Source: Flavobacterium sp. (GTDB lineage Bacteria; Bacteroidota; Bacteroidia; Flavobacteriales; Flavobacteriaceae). From it: DNA of 13,905 bases. Location: the NCBI RefSeq assembly GCF_021151785.1, contig NZ_JAGKWP010000067.1:1-13905 (forward strand). The letters are read 5' to 3'. Below are positions 1 through 12,100 of this stretch, in pieces. A program made the translations under genes and the position numbers. Below the pieces are notes generated by a model that made no database searches, was not told the origin of the DNA, and saw nothing but the letters and a program-made list of their open reading frames with translations. Numbering within the stretch: position 1 is the first letter of the stretch; every line of letters begins with the position of its first letter.

Positions 1-14
1 AATAAGGGTTTTAT

Positions 15-23
15 TAGATTTTG
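15..23 (+). promoter_or_regulatory. Weak candidate -7 promoter element
   Basis: TAGATTTTG resembles the Bacteroidota -7 consensus TAnnTTTG, but with one extra spacer base. If it is used, transcription would start near 28-32 and the -33 element would lie before the window. The resemblance is imperfect and A/T-rich sequence gives such matches by chance. Confidence 0.15.
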
Positions 24-27
24 ATAA

Positions 28-45
28 ACGGTTTTTGGCAACCGT
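28..45 (+). other. Short inverted repeat in the leader
   Basis: ACGGTT at 28-33 and AACCGT at 40-45 are perfect reverse complements around the six-base loop TTTGGC. No T-run follows on the plus strand, so it does not look like a terminator for this direction. It could be a hairpin at the 5' end of the mRNA, a protein-binding site, or chance. Confidence 0.3.
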
Positions 46-87
46 AAAATGCCGAAATAATTAATTATTTAACTAACAATTAACTTT

Positions 88-198
88 ATGGAAAACAATT
101 ATTTTTCGCGAATGTTAAGCCTAATTAGGGGTAACTTCGTTAAAAATTTCCTCTTACTCGCATTGATACTATTCAGTGCAGTGGGAATGAGAGGACAG
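88..198 (+). other. Signal peptide
   Basis: Residues 1-37. The n-region is long and basic (Arg8, Arg14, Lys19). It is followed by a hydrophobic core, NFLLLALILFSAVGM, and cleavage probably falls near Gly-Gln at residues 36-37. The mature protein then begins with Val-Thr-Val. This is a Sec-type signal; there is no Cys at the cleavage site, so it is not a lipoprotein. The exact cleavage point is inferred. Confidence 0.85.
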
Positions 199-3100
199 GT
201 AACAGTTGCCGGTGCAGTCACGGGTAACGGTTCCTATGCTACATTAAGTGCAGCCTTTTCTGCGATCGGAACATCGCAGGCTTCGGCAAACATCACGGTC
301 ACCATTAGTGGAAACACTACTGAACCTGCTGGTGGAGCCAGTTTGGGTGCAGGTACATGGTCGTCTTTGACCATTGCGCCAAGCGGTGGGCCATGGTTGG
401 TCAGTGGTGCAGCCACGTCAGGTACGCCCTTAATTACTTTTAATGGGGCAGACAATGTAACCATTAATGGAGGAGGGAATCTAACTTTCTCAAACACCAC
501 AGCTTCAACAACATCAGGGACTACTACCTTGAAATTGGTTGGTGATTCTACAAATAACACATTCAATAATGTGGTATTTTTAGGTTCAGGAAACAATACA
601 ACAGCTGGTTCTAATACAGCCGTTGTTTGGATTAGTACAGGGACCACAACAGGAAATGACAATAACTCATTTCAAGGTTGTAAGTTTGGACCAGTAGGTA
701 CTAACTACCCGAGTCAGTGTGTGGTAGCTAATGGATCAACGACAAGTTCAGCAATTGCTAATAGTAACATTACTTTTAATAATTGTGAATTTTATGATTT
801 TTATTCATCGAGTGCTTCATCAGCAATTTATGCATCTACTGGAAATACCGATTGGAATATTACAAATAATAAGATTTACCAAACGGCTTCACGTTCTATA
901 ACAGGTACAATGTATGGGGTGTATTTTTCTAATAGTACTTATGGTAATAATTTACAAATTACAGGAAATACTATTGGATATGCTAGTAATTCAGCTACAG
1001 GTACATTAACGCTTACAAATACAGGATCGTTTACTGGAATTTATTTTAATTTATTAAATACAGCTGCTACGGCTTCTAATTTTAATAATAATATAATTTC
1101 AAATATTTCACTTACTTCTTCAGTAGGAGCATTTAGTGGTATTGTAAATGCAACGAGTATATCATCTCCAACAAATACTATTAATATTAATAGTAATACG
1201 ATTAGAAATATTTCGTTGCTTTCAACATCAGGTAATTTTACAGCTATTTCTGCAGCTGGAGCATCTGTTTTAACTTGTAGTAATAATACAATTAATACTA
1301 TTTCAAGAAACTCAGCAGGTACTATGTATGGTATCTTACATACTACCTCTCCTACGGTTACTTTTAATAATAATACCATTACAAATATTTCTTCTACAAG
1401 TACTACCAGTACGTCATATATTTATGGTATATATTCAGGGTCATCTGCAGTAACTGAAACATGGACAAATAATACAATTAGTAATATTTCGTCTTCAAGT
1501 ACAGGTTCTCAATACATTTATGGTATATTTTGTAATACAGCAACTGGTACCAAAACGTGTCAAGGAAATACAATTTCAAATTGGACGTTGCCTTCAACAG
1601 GAACGGGAACCATGTATGGAATTAGCATTAATTATGCAGGAACTACAAACCCTATTTCAGGAAATAATATTAACACATTGACTGGAGGAACAACTATTTA
1701 TGGGTTATATGTTTCTGCTGGAACAACTAATAATATTTATAATAATAAAATATATGGATTAAGTTCTTCTGTAACATCGCCTGGAGTTTATGGGATGTAT
1801 ATATCTGGAGGAACTACTAATAACATATATAACAATATTATAGGTAATTTAACAACTCCTGCTTCAACCGCCTCAAATTTATTTGGACTTTATTTAAATG
1901 CAGGAACAACGAGCAATGTTTATTACAATACTGTTAGATTGTCAGGTACAAGTACTGGTTCGGGATTTGGCTCATCTGCTGTTTATGCAAGTACAACTCC
2001 AACAGTCAATTTTAGAAATAATATTTTTGTTAATGCTTGTACATCAACAGGGTCAGGGTTAGCCGTTGCCTACAGAAGATCAGGTACGACTTTAACATCG
2101 TATGCTTCAACATCAAACAACAACTTGTTTTTTGGAAGTACGATGTATACAGACGGAACTAATACTGATGCAACGCTTTCTGCCTATCAAACTAGAGTAG
2201 GGACAAGAGATAACGCTTCTAAATTTCAAAATCCGACATTTGCAAGTACAACAGGTGCTGATGCGACTTTCTTGAGTTTTGCAGACGGAGTAACTAATTT
2301 AGCAGGTGGGACAGCACAAGTAATTTCTGGGTATACCACAGATTATAATGGTGCAACAAGAAGTACTACTTTTCCAGATATGGGAGCTTTTGAATTTAAT
2401 GAAGCAACCATTTCTGCCCCTACCATCACAAGTTTTTCTCCCTTAACAATTTGTGTAACAGGAGGACAATCAGTGACTATTTCTGGTACAGGATTGGATA
2501 CGGTTAGTACAGTACTTTTCAATGGTGCTACTGGCGTTAATTTACCAGGTAGTATTACGGCACAATCTGCTACATCATTGACGGTGACAGCCCCTGCTAA
2601 CGTGGTGGATGGTCCTATTAAAGTTACTAATCCTGGAGGGTCTGTAGATTCTTCTACTTGGTTTACTGCTGCACCTACACCAACAATTGGTGTAAGTTCG
2701 AATGTAACTATTTGTTCAGGACAATCGACTACTTTAATAGCTACTGGGGGAGCCACATATTCTTGGTCTCCAGCTACGGGATTATCTGCAACAACAGGAG
2801 ATACCGTTACAGCAAATCCAACAACAACTACGACTTATACCATTACAGGTACAAGTGCAGCAGGTTGTTCGGCTACCGCTACGGTGACGGTTACAGTAAA
2901 TCCAGCACCGCCTGCTATTACTGCATCAGCAAGTTCAACAACACCTTGTTTGGGTACATCAGTCAATTTGACTACTACTTCGGGTAATGTAAGTACTAGT
3001 GTTTCTGAAGGTTTTGAAACATGGCCACCTACAGGTTGGACCTTTGTAAATGCAGGTTCTGGAAATTCGTGGGCTTCATACAGCACAGCTGCTGGAGTAA

Positions 3101-6100
3101 GAACAGGTTCTAAATCTATGTACTATGGTTATAATTCCTCATATGCTGCTGATGCTTGGGCATTTACCCCTGCTCAGACTTTACAAGCAGGTGTGACTTA
3201 TACTATTTCATATTGGTATAAGACAGAGAGTTATACAGAAAAGTTGAAGTTAACTGTGGGGTCACAAGCAACTAAAGTAGGGCAAACCACTACGCTATTG
3301 ACTCAAGCTTCATTACTTAATACAACATATACTCAGGCTACTGCAACATTTACACCTACAACAAGTGGTGTGTATTATTTTGCATTGAATTGTTATTCTG
3401 CAGCAAATCAATTTAATTTGTATATTGATGATTTCACTATTTCTGGAAGTATACCAGCTACTTATGCTTGGACATCGTCACCAGAAGGATTTACATCAAC
3501 TGCACAGAATCCTACAGGAGTAACTCCAATGGTTCCAACTACATACACAGTAGTTGCTACAGTAAATGGATGTTCTAAGACTTCATCAGTTACGGTAACA
3601 CCTAATCCATTACCAACCATTTCAGTAGAGAATGCTACTATTTGTAATGGAGGGGCTGGAGCTACTTTAACGGCTTCAGGCGCTGCTACTTATACTTGGT
3701 CGCCAGCGACTGGATTGTCAGCAACGACTGGAAGTTCCGTTACAGCAAATCCAACGGTTACTACCACTTATACTATTACAGGTACAAATGCTAATGGGTG
3801 TGTTAATACAACTACAGCTACAGTTACTGTAAATAATCCTCCTGTTATTACGGCTCAAGCCAGTAATCAAATTGTATTAGACGGAGCAGATGCTAGCTTT
3901 GCAATTGAAGCAACAGGTACAGGAATTACTTACCAATGGCAAGTTAGTACAAATGGAACAACATGGTCTAATATCGAAGGAGCAACTAATGCAACTTATA
4001 CCGTTGTAGCAGCTTCTTCAGCAGACAATGGAAAACAATTCCAATGTGTGGTTTCAGGTACAGCGCCTTGTACAGCAGTGACTTCAAATGCTTATACTTT
4101 AACAGTTGGTTCTGTGAGTATTACTTCGCATCCATCTAATCAAGTGGTGTGTTCTAATGCTGGAGCTACATTCGCTGTAAGTACAACGGGAGAAGTTACG
4201 GCTTACCAATGGCAAGTAAGTACTAATGGTACAACATGGATAGATATTGCTAATGAAAACACATCTTCATTGGTGTTAAGTGGAATATCAGCAACAGATA
4301 CAGGAAAACAATACCGTTGTGTATTAAATAATGGAGCAGTAAATTCTAATGCCGCTACATTAACAGTATTTGATGCTATTGTAATAGGCACGCAACCAGC
4401 AAGTCAAACCGTTTGTTCCAATGCGGCTTCTGTAACCTTTACAGCTGCTGCTACAGGTTCTGGAGTTGCCTACAAATGGCAAGTAAGTACAAATGGAACA
4501 GTTTGGTCTGATATTGCAGGAGCAACATCTGCTTCTTACACGATTACTACACCTGGAGTTGGTTTGAATAATAACCAATACCGTGTAGTGGTTTCTGGTA
4601 CGTCTCCTTGTAGTGCGGTTACTTCTGATGCAGCTACTTTAACTGTAAATCAGGTAGTAGCTATTACTACTCAACCTGTAGCTGTAAATCAATGTTCTAC
4701 AGTAGCTACTGCTTCGTTTAGTGTTAGTGCAACAGGTACTGGATTAACGTATCAATGGGAGTATTCTACGAATGGTTCCACTTGGAATCCTTATGTAGGT
4801 GCTACTGCTACACAAAGTACATTGACAATTGATTCTCCAGCTACGTATGCTGGTAATACTTTCCGTTGTGTGGTAAGTGGAACAGCTCCATGTACAGCAG
4901 TGACATCTAATGCAGTTGCTTTATCTATATCTCAAATTATGGGAGGCACTTACACTGTTGGTGTTGGTGGAAACTTTTCTACTTTAGCAGCAGCAGTGAC
5001 AGCATATAATAATGCACTTTGTTTCTCAGATAACGTAGTATTTAGTTTAACCGATGCAACATATGACATTGGTACAACAGCAATAACAGTGAATCAAAAT
5101 GCTTCTATTGGATCGTACACTTTAACGTTTAAACCAGCTGCTGGAGTTACTCCTTCTATAAGTGGTGCGGTAGCTTCTAATGGAGTATTTGTTATTAAAG
5201 CCAATAATGTAACCATTGATGGTTCTAATTCAGTAGGCGGAACAACTAGAAATCTAACGATTACTAATACATCGACTACTTCTCCTAATATCATTAGAAT
5301 TGCTTCTACAGGTACAACACCAATTGCCAATACAGTAGTAAAGAATGCCCTTTTAATAAATGGTAGCACTACTGCTAGTGGAGTTATTGCAAATGATGCA
5401 ACTACATCAGCTAATCCAGGATATTTTAATGGGGTTACAATTCAAAATAATGATATTCAAAATTCCTTTGTTGGCGTTTATTTAAATGCAGCAGGAGCCT
5501 CTTCAGCTTATGGTACTAATGCGAATGTTTCATCGAATAAAATTGATGAGTCAGGAGCAAATAAAAACCGTAATGGAGGAATTTACATTGCTGGATTTAA
5601 CGGAGTGACTGTAGCTAATAATACTTTAGGTAACTATGCAAAAACTCAAGCCGAAAATGATTATGGTATTTGGGTTGGAAGTTACTGTAGTAATGCTTCG
5701 GTAACTAATAATACTATTACCAATCTAGGAATGACAAGTACTACCTCGTCTTATGCTCCAATGGGAATATATGTGGCTAATGGGGTAGCAGCAGCCAATA
5801 CAGTAATTTCAGGAAATACAATTAGTGATATTTCTTCAATTTATGGAGGAGGAACGTATGCTCCAACAGGTATTTGGCTAGCAGGTGCTACTTCGGGAGT
5901 AACCATTGATAGCAACAGAGTAAGCAATATTAAAAATAATTATGCTAGTTATGCTTACGGTGCTTACGGAATCCGTTTAGGATCCTCTTCAACTACAGCT
6001 AATGTAGTGTTGAAAAACAACATGGTATGGGATATTGCAACCTATGCAGGAACAACAACTTTAAGTTACAATGCTTTAGGTGTTTATGTTTCAGCAGGTG

Positions 6101-9100
6101 CGGGTTACAAAGTATACAATAATACCGTTAATTTAGGAACTCAATTGTCTTCTAGTGGAACAGTTACTACGGCTGCATTTGCTGTAGGATCATCTGTATC
6201 TGCTGCTGGAGCTTTAGACGTTCGCAATAATATTTTTGTAAATACACAAACTACTTCTACAAGTGCTTGTTATGCTATTTATTCTGCATCAGCAAATACG
6301 GTTTTCTCTACTATTGATTATAACAATTATTGGGTAGCAGGAACCAATGAAGGGTATTTAACTTCAGCAAGAACAGATTTAGCGGCCATTCAAACTGGTT
6401 TTGGAGGTAACGTAAATTCTAAAACGATTAGTCCAAATTTTGTTTCAAGTGCTGATATGCACTTGAATGTAGGAACAAACCCTACTTTGGATAACCTAGG
6501 AACAGTTCTTACTGATGTAGCAACAGATATCGATGGAGATACACGTTCAGCTACTCCAGATATGGGAGCGGACGAGTTTACAACGTTAACTTGTGCTTCT
6601 CAAACTTTAGTAGCAGGTACAGCAACGGCTCCTATAGCTAGTTTCTGTAATACTACAGCAGGTACAACAGTAGCTGCTTCAGGTTATACCATCGGAGTAG
6701 GAACTACTTACCAATGGGAAATGTCAACTAATGGAACGACATTTACTGGAGTTGGTACAGCTTCTGCTATTTATGCTAATTTGAGTACGGGGTCTTTATC
6801 CGCTACTACGTCTTATAGATTAGCAGTAATTTGTAATGGTGGCTCAGCAGCTTACTCTAATGTAGTAACGATCACCAAGAATGTGCCAGCAGTTACATTA
6901 GTAAGCCCTAACGTAGCAATCTGTACAGGAGGATCCACTGTTTTAACAGCAAGTGGTTCAGGTACCTATGCTTGGTCGCCAGCAACAGGATTATCTGATT
7001 CAACAGGTAGTACAGTTACAGCACAACCAGCAGTTACTACTACTTATACCGTAATAGGAACGGATGCGAACGGATGTTCAACTAGTGCCACAGTAACCGT
7101 AACGGTAAATGCTTATCCAAGTACAGTTACTATTACTCAAGGAGGCGCATCAGTATGTACTAATAGTGTAATGGCTTTAACAGCAACTGGAGGTACAATT
7201 GGAGGTTCAGGTTCAGCTACTTTAGGAGCTGGAGCGTCTACAAGTACATCTTCTGGGATAAATCCTTTTTATGGAGGTTATGGTGGTGTTAAAACCCAAT
7301 TTTTAATCAAAGCTTCTGAGTTAACAGCTTTAGGAGTTCAAGCAGGTAACATCAATAGTTTAGGTATAGATATTACCTCACCGGGGTCAAATTTAACTAG
7401 CTTAGCAATTAGTGTTGGTAATACTACTTTAACTGCTATGACTACTAACATTGAAACAGGGCTTACGGATGTTTATAGTACAGCAAGTTTTGTACCTGTT
7501 TCAGGTGTAAATACATTCAATTTCTCAACACCTTTCGCTTGGAATGGAACATCAAACATTATTATAAGTTTCTGTTGGAGTAATAATAATACTTCAAATA
7601 CGGCTTCTACAGTTAAAGTAGATGCCCCAGGATTTACATCTTCTAATGCAAGATATGTTGATAGTGTAAATGCAGCAAGTGTTTGTGCATATACAGGTAG
7701 TACAACACCATCAGGATGGAATGGAGCGGCAACTACAGCTTCAAGTAGACCAAAATTCATTTTTGGTTACTCAACGGTAACAGCTACAGCCATCACTTGG
7801 TCGCCAACTACAGAATTATATACAAATGCAGCAGCTACAACTCCATACTCAGGAGGACAAGCTACGGTAGTATATGTTAAACCAACGGTAGAGCGTGTTT
7901 ATACCGCTACAGCAACTAATGGAACATGTACAGCTTCAGCTACTACAACAGTTACACCTCTACCATTACCAACAGTGGTGGCATCAGAGGACACAACAAT
8001 TTGTAGTGGTGAAACAACAGAATTAACAGTTTCAGGAGCAGATACTTATGTGTGGTCTCCAGCAACTGGATTGTCTGCAACAACTGGAAATAGCGTAACA
8101 GCAAATCCTGCTGTAACGACTACGTATACAGTAACGGGAACAGCAGCAAATGGTTGCCAATCTTCAGATACGGTAATTGTTACAGTAAATAATCCTGTAC
8201 TTATTTCAGGACAAACACCTGAAGTACCAGTACTTCCAGGTCAATCTACTACAATTACAGTAACTGCAACAGGTTCTATTACTAGTTATCAATGGATGGT
8301 AAGTGAAGACTCTGGGGTTTCATTTACAAATCTAGAAGCTTCAGCTATTTATCAAGGGGTAAATACGAAAGATTTAACAATCAGTGGTATTACTTTTGAA
8401 ATGTCAGGCTTAGTTTATAAATGTCTGGTTACAGGATCATTGCCTTGTGGTAACGCAGAATCACCTAACTATACGCTGAAAGTGAATAGTGTGGCTGTTG
8501 CTACTCATCCTTCTAATACAGCGGTTTGCGAGGCAAGTACGGCTTCATTTACTGCTTTAGGAACGTCTAGTGACGAATCTTTAGCAATTACTTACCAATG
8601 GGAAATGAATTCGGGGGATGGATTTAATCCTATTTCAGAGGGTACAGATGCATCTGGTTTAACCTTTGAAGGGGTAAATGCAGCTACATTAAATATTGCT
8701 GGAATTACAGTAGCTAATAGTGGATACCAATTCCGTGCTAATATTAATAGTTTTATCAACACGAATGCAGCTACATTAACTGTTAATAATCCAGTAGTAA
8801 TTACTACTGCTCCAGGAGACCAAACAGTTTGTGTAAACACAGGAACAGCAACGTTCTCAGTAGCGGCAACTGGTGATAATTTAGCGTATCAATGGCAAAT
8901 GAGTACAAATGGTACGTCATGGTCAAATATAACAGGAGCAACAACTACTTCTTTAACGGTTACAAATCCTACCGCAAGTATGAATGGGTACCGATATAGA
9001 GTAGTAGTAGCAGGAGCGCAAAGCTGTTTAAGTGTAAACTCAACAGCAGCTATTTTGAATGTTAATAACCCAACAATTACGTCACAACCAACGGCAACTT

Positions 9101-12100
9101 CAGTCTTGAGAGGAAATGCAGCTACTTTTACTGTAGTCGCTTCCGCTGCAACTAGTTACCAATGGCAGTTCTCGTCAAATGGAACATCAGGTTGGGCTAA
9201 TGTAAATGCACTTCCAACAGGAGTGACATATAGTGGAGCTACAACGGCGACATTAGCTGTAATTACATCATCTACAACTGCAACAGGAGGAGCTAAATAC
9301 TACCGTTGTATTATAGATAATAATGGATGTACAGCTACTTCTAATGCGGCATTATTAACCGTAAATTGGTATTGTACCCCAGCACCAACTTCAGTGGATG
9401 GTACAGGTATTACCAACGTTACCATGGGTACTATTAACAATACTACTAGTTCTGAAACAGGTAACTATGGTGATTATACGGCTCAGAGTACATCTGCTAC
9501 TCAATTGTCAACTGTTAACTTTAGTATAACTTATGCAACAGGATATGCGTATGGTACTAAAATTTGGATTGACTTTAATAATAATGGAGTATTTACTGAT
9601 GCAGGTGAACAAGTATATTACGGTTTATCGTCAAGTGCTAATCCTACTACTTTATCAGGTAGTTTCAATATTTCATTGACTGCTCCGTTAGGTGCACATA
9701 GAATGCGAATTGGAGGTTCAGATAATGATGCAGGGGTTGACCCTTGTTATGCGTCTACTTGGGCTTGTTTTGAAGATTATACTATCAACATTACACCAGC
9801 ACCAACTTGTTCAGGAGCTCCTACTGCAGGTACAGCTTCTGCGGCTAATACAGCATTATGTGCTGGAGGCAGTGGAACGACATTAACCTTAGCGGGTTAT
9901 ACTACTGGTGTTACTAATATTGCATTACAATGGTACATGTCTACAAATGGTACAACGTTTAGTCCAATTTCGGGTGCGACAAGTGCTACATTAGCAACAG
10001 GTAGTTTAACAACTAATACTTCTTACTATTGTGCAGTAACATGTACAAATTCAAGTGAAACAGTGAATTCTAATATGGTTGCAATAACTGTAGCTAACCC
10101 ATTAATTACAGGGACAACACCTGCTAGTAGATGTGGTACGGGTACTGTTAATTTAACGGCTACTGCTAGTGAAGGTGCTTCCATCAATTGGTATGCTGCT
10201 TTAACAGGTGGTACTCCATTGGCAACAGGAACAAGTTTCACTACGCCAAGTATTTCTACAACTACTACGTATTATGCTGAGGCTACAACTTCACCTGTTA
10301 CAGTAAGTGGTTTAGGTAATACTTCTATACCTACATCTACTGGGTATTCAGCTGAAAGAGGAATCGTGTTCACAGCAAATAATAATGGAACGATTGTTTC
10401 GGCTCAATATTATTCTCCTACTACAAGCGTAACGAATACCGTAACAGTTAGATTAGTAAATAATACTACAGGCGTACAGGTTGGTAGTTCTTTAACTTTA
10501 CCAATTGTTCAAGGGGCTACGGCTGGGTTTTATACTATGAACTTAAATTTACCAGTTGTTGCTGGAACAAGCTATCGTTTGTTAGCTGCTTTCACTTCAG
10601 ATGTAAATAGAATAAGTTCAGGGGCTGATTATACTGCCGCAGCCTATAATAATTTAGCTCCATTAGGAGTTATTACTAGTGGTTATGATTCAGGAGTTTC
10701 TACAACTACTTATAATTATTTCCATAATATTGTAGTTCAAGCATCTTCTTGCCCATCTGCAAGAACAGCTGTTGTAGCAACGGTAGGTCAAAAACCAACG
10801 GCTTCAATCAGTTATGCAACGCCTTTATGTAGTTCAGCTACTAATGCTAATGTTACATTAACTGGAACAAATAATTTCCAAAATGGTACCTTCTCAGGTT
10901 CTGAAGGTTTAAGTATTGATAGTGTAACGGGAACAATAAATGTTGCAGCTACAACTCCAGGTACTTATACGGTTACTTATACTACATTACCAACTGCTTA
11001 TTGTGAAGCTCAAACAGCTACAACTACAGTGGTAATTAATCAAGCACTAACTTCAGTATTTGCTTATGACGCGGCGTCTTATTGTACTTCACAAGGTACG
11101 ATTACGCCAATTGTAACAGGTACAGCAGGTACCTTTACTTCGTCTCCTGCAGGATTATCGATTAATTCAACAACAGGAGCAATTAATTTAGCTGCTTCAA
11201 CAGCAGGTACTTATACGGTTACTAATACGGTAAGTGTTTCAGGTTGTGCTAATAGTGTGTCAACAGCAGTTGTTACGGTAAACACAGCAGTGGCAATTAC
11301 TTCACAGCCAGCTAATAGTTCTGTATTACCAGGCGCTGATGTTAGTTTCACTGTAGCGGCAACTGGTACAGGATTAACTTATCAGTGGCAAGAAAGTACA
11401 GACAATGGACTTACTTGGAACGATATTGAAGGAACTTCAGCTACTTTAACATTAAATGCAGTAGCTTCAAGCGCACAATATCATGTTATTGTTTCTGGTT
11501 TAGGATCTTGTCAATCCGTGACTAGTAATGCGGCTATCTTAACAGTAAATACAGCTGCTATTACTCAACATCCGGCTAATTTCACAGCATGTAGTGAAGG
11601 TGCTAATACGGCTACTTTCACAGTAGGTATTTCGGGTGTAGCTACAAGTTATCAATGGCAAGTAAATGAAGGATCAGGTTGGTCGAATATCGCTAATGGT
11701 GGTATTTATGCTGACGCTACTTCAGCTACTTTATCTTTATCAGGTTTAGCTTTAGCAAATAATGGATGGCAATTCCGTTGTGTGGTGAATGAAGTAGTGG
11801 TTTCAAACCCAGCTACATTAAGCATTAACACAGCAGTTGTTTTATCTACTCAACCTGTAAGTACATCTGTTTGTTCTAATGGTTCTGCTACATTTACAGC
11901 AGCAGCAACTGGAACAGGTGTAGCTTATCAATGGCAAGTGAGTACAAATGGTACGTCTTGGTCTAATGTGTCTGGAGCAACAAATGCAACATTGACACTT
12001 AATACCATTACACCAGCAATGAACGGATACCAATATAAAGTTATTGTATCAGGAACGTCTCCTTGTAGTCCAGTGACGTCTAATGTGGCGACATTAACTG

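Larger units (their letters stand above)
1..87 (+). other. Leader region upstream of the giant gene
   Basis: This A/T-rich stretch contains no gene. An in-frame TAA at 70-72 lies between it and the ATG at 88, and no other start codon falls between them, so the coding region cannot begin further upstream in this frame. A four-codon frame, ATG CCG AAA TAA, sits at 49-60 and is too short to call a gene. There is no purine-rich Shine-Dalgarno sequence before position 88. Bacteroidota genes commonly lack one and have an A/T-rich start region instead. Confidence 0.7.

Noticed and set aside
28..45. Rho-independent terminator of an upstream gene
   Set aside because: The stem is only six pairs and is followed by GTAAAATG-like sequence with no T-run on the plus strand.
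234..662. Minus-strand open frame of 142 codons
   Set aside because: It lies wholly antisense to the signal-peptide-led giant frame. Its Val/Pro/Ala/Leu-rich product reflects the reverse complement of Thr/Asn/Gly/Ser codons. No recognisable domain or start region.
1041..1379. Minus-strand open frame of 112 codons rich in Leu, Ile and Val, looking like a membrane protein
   Set aside because: The hydrophobic look comes from reading Asn/Ser/Thr-rich beta-helix codons (AAT, AAC, AGT) backwards. It is fully inside the repeat units of beta-helix 1.
2343..3086. Minus-strand open frames at 2343-2756 and 2835-3086, and a plus-strand frame at 2658-2987
   Set aside because: All overlap the IPT and first Ig-like domains in another frame. 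The plus-strand one is an odd Tyr/Cys/Asn-rich string typical of a shifted frame.
4203..5369. Minus-strand open frames at 4203-4391, 4360-4578 and 5094-5369
   Set aside because: They are antisense shadows of the YQW Ig-like run and of beta-helix 2, and two of them overlap each other. No domain is recognisable.
199..6582. Polysaccharide lyase or other beta-helix enzyme
   Set aside because: The beta-helix regions show only structural rungs. I could not identify a catalytic cluster, so an enzymatic call would be invention.
7473..12033. Minus-strand frames at 7473-7760, 8592-8840, 10026-10241 and 11842-12033, and a plus-strand frame at 9692-9886
   Set aside because: All are short, sit inside well-supported domains of the giant frame, and show residue strings (Ser/Cys/Arg-rich or Val/Pro/Leu-rich) expected from out-of-frame reading.
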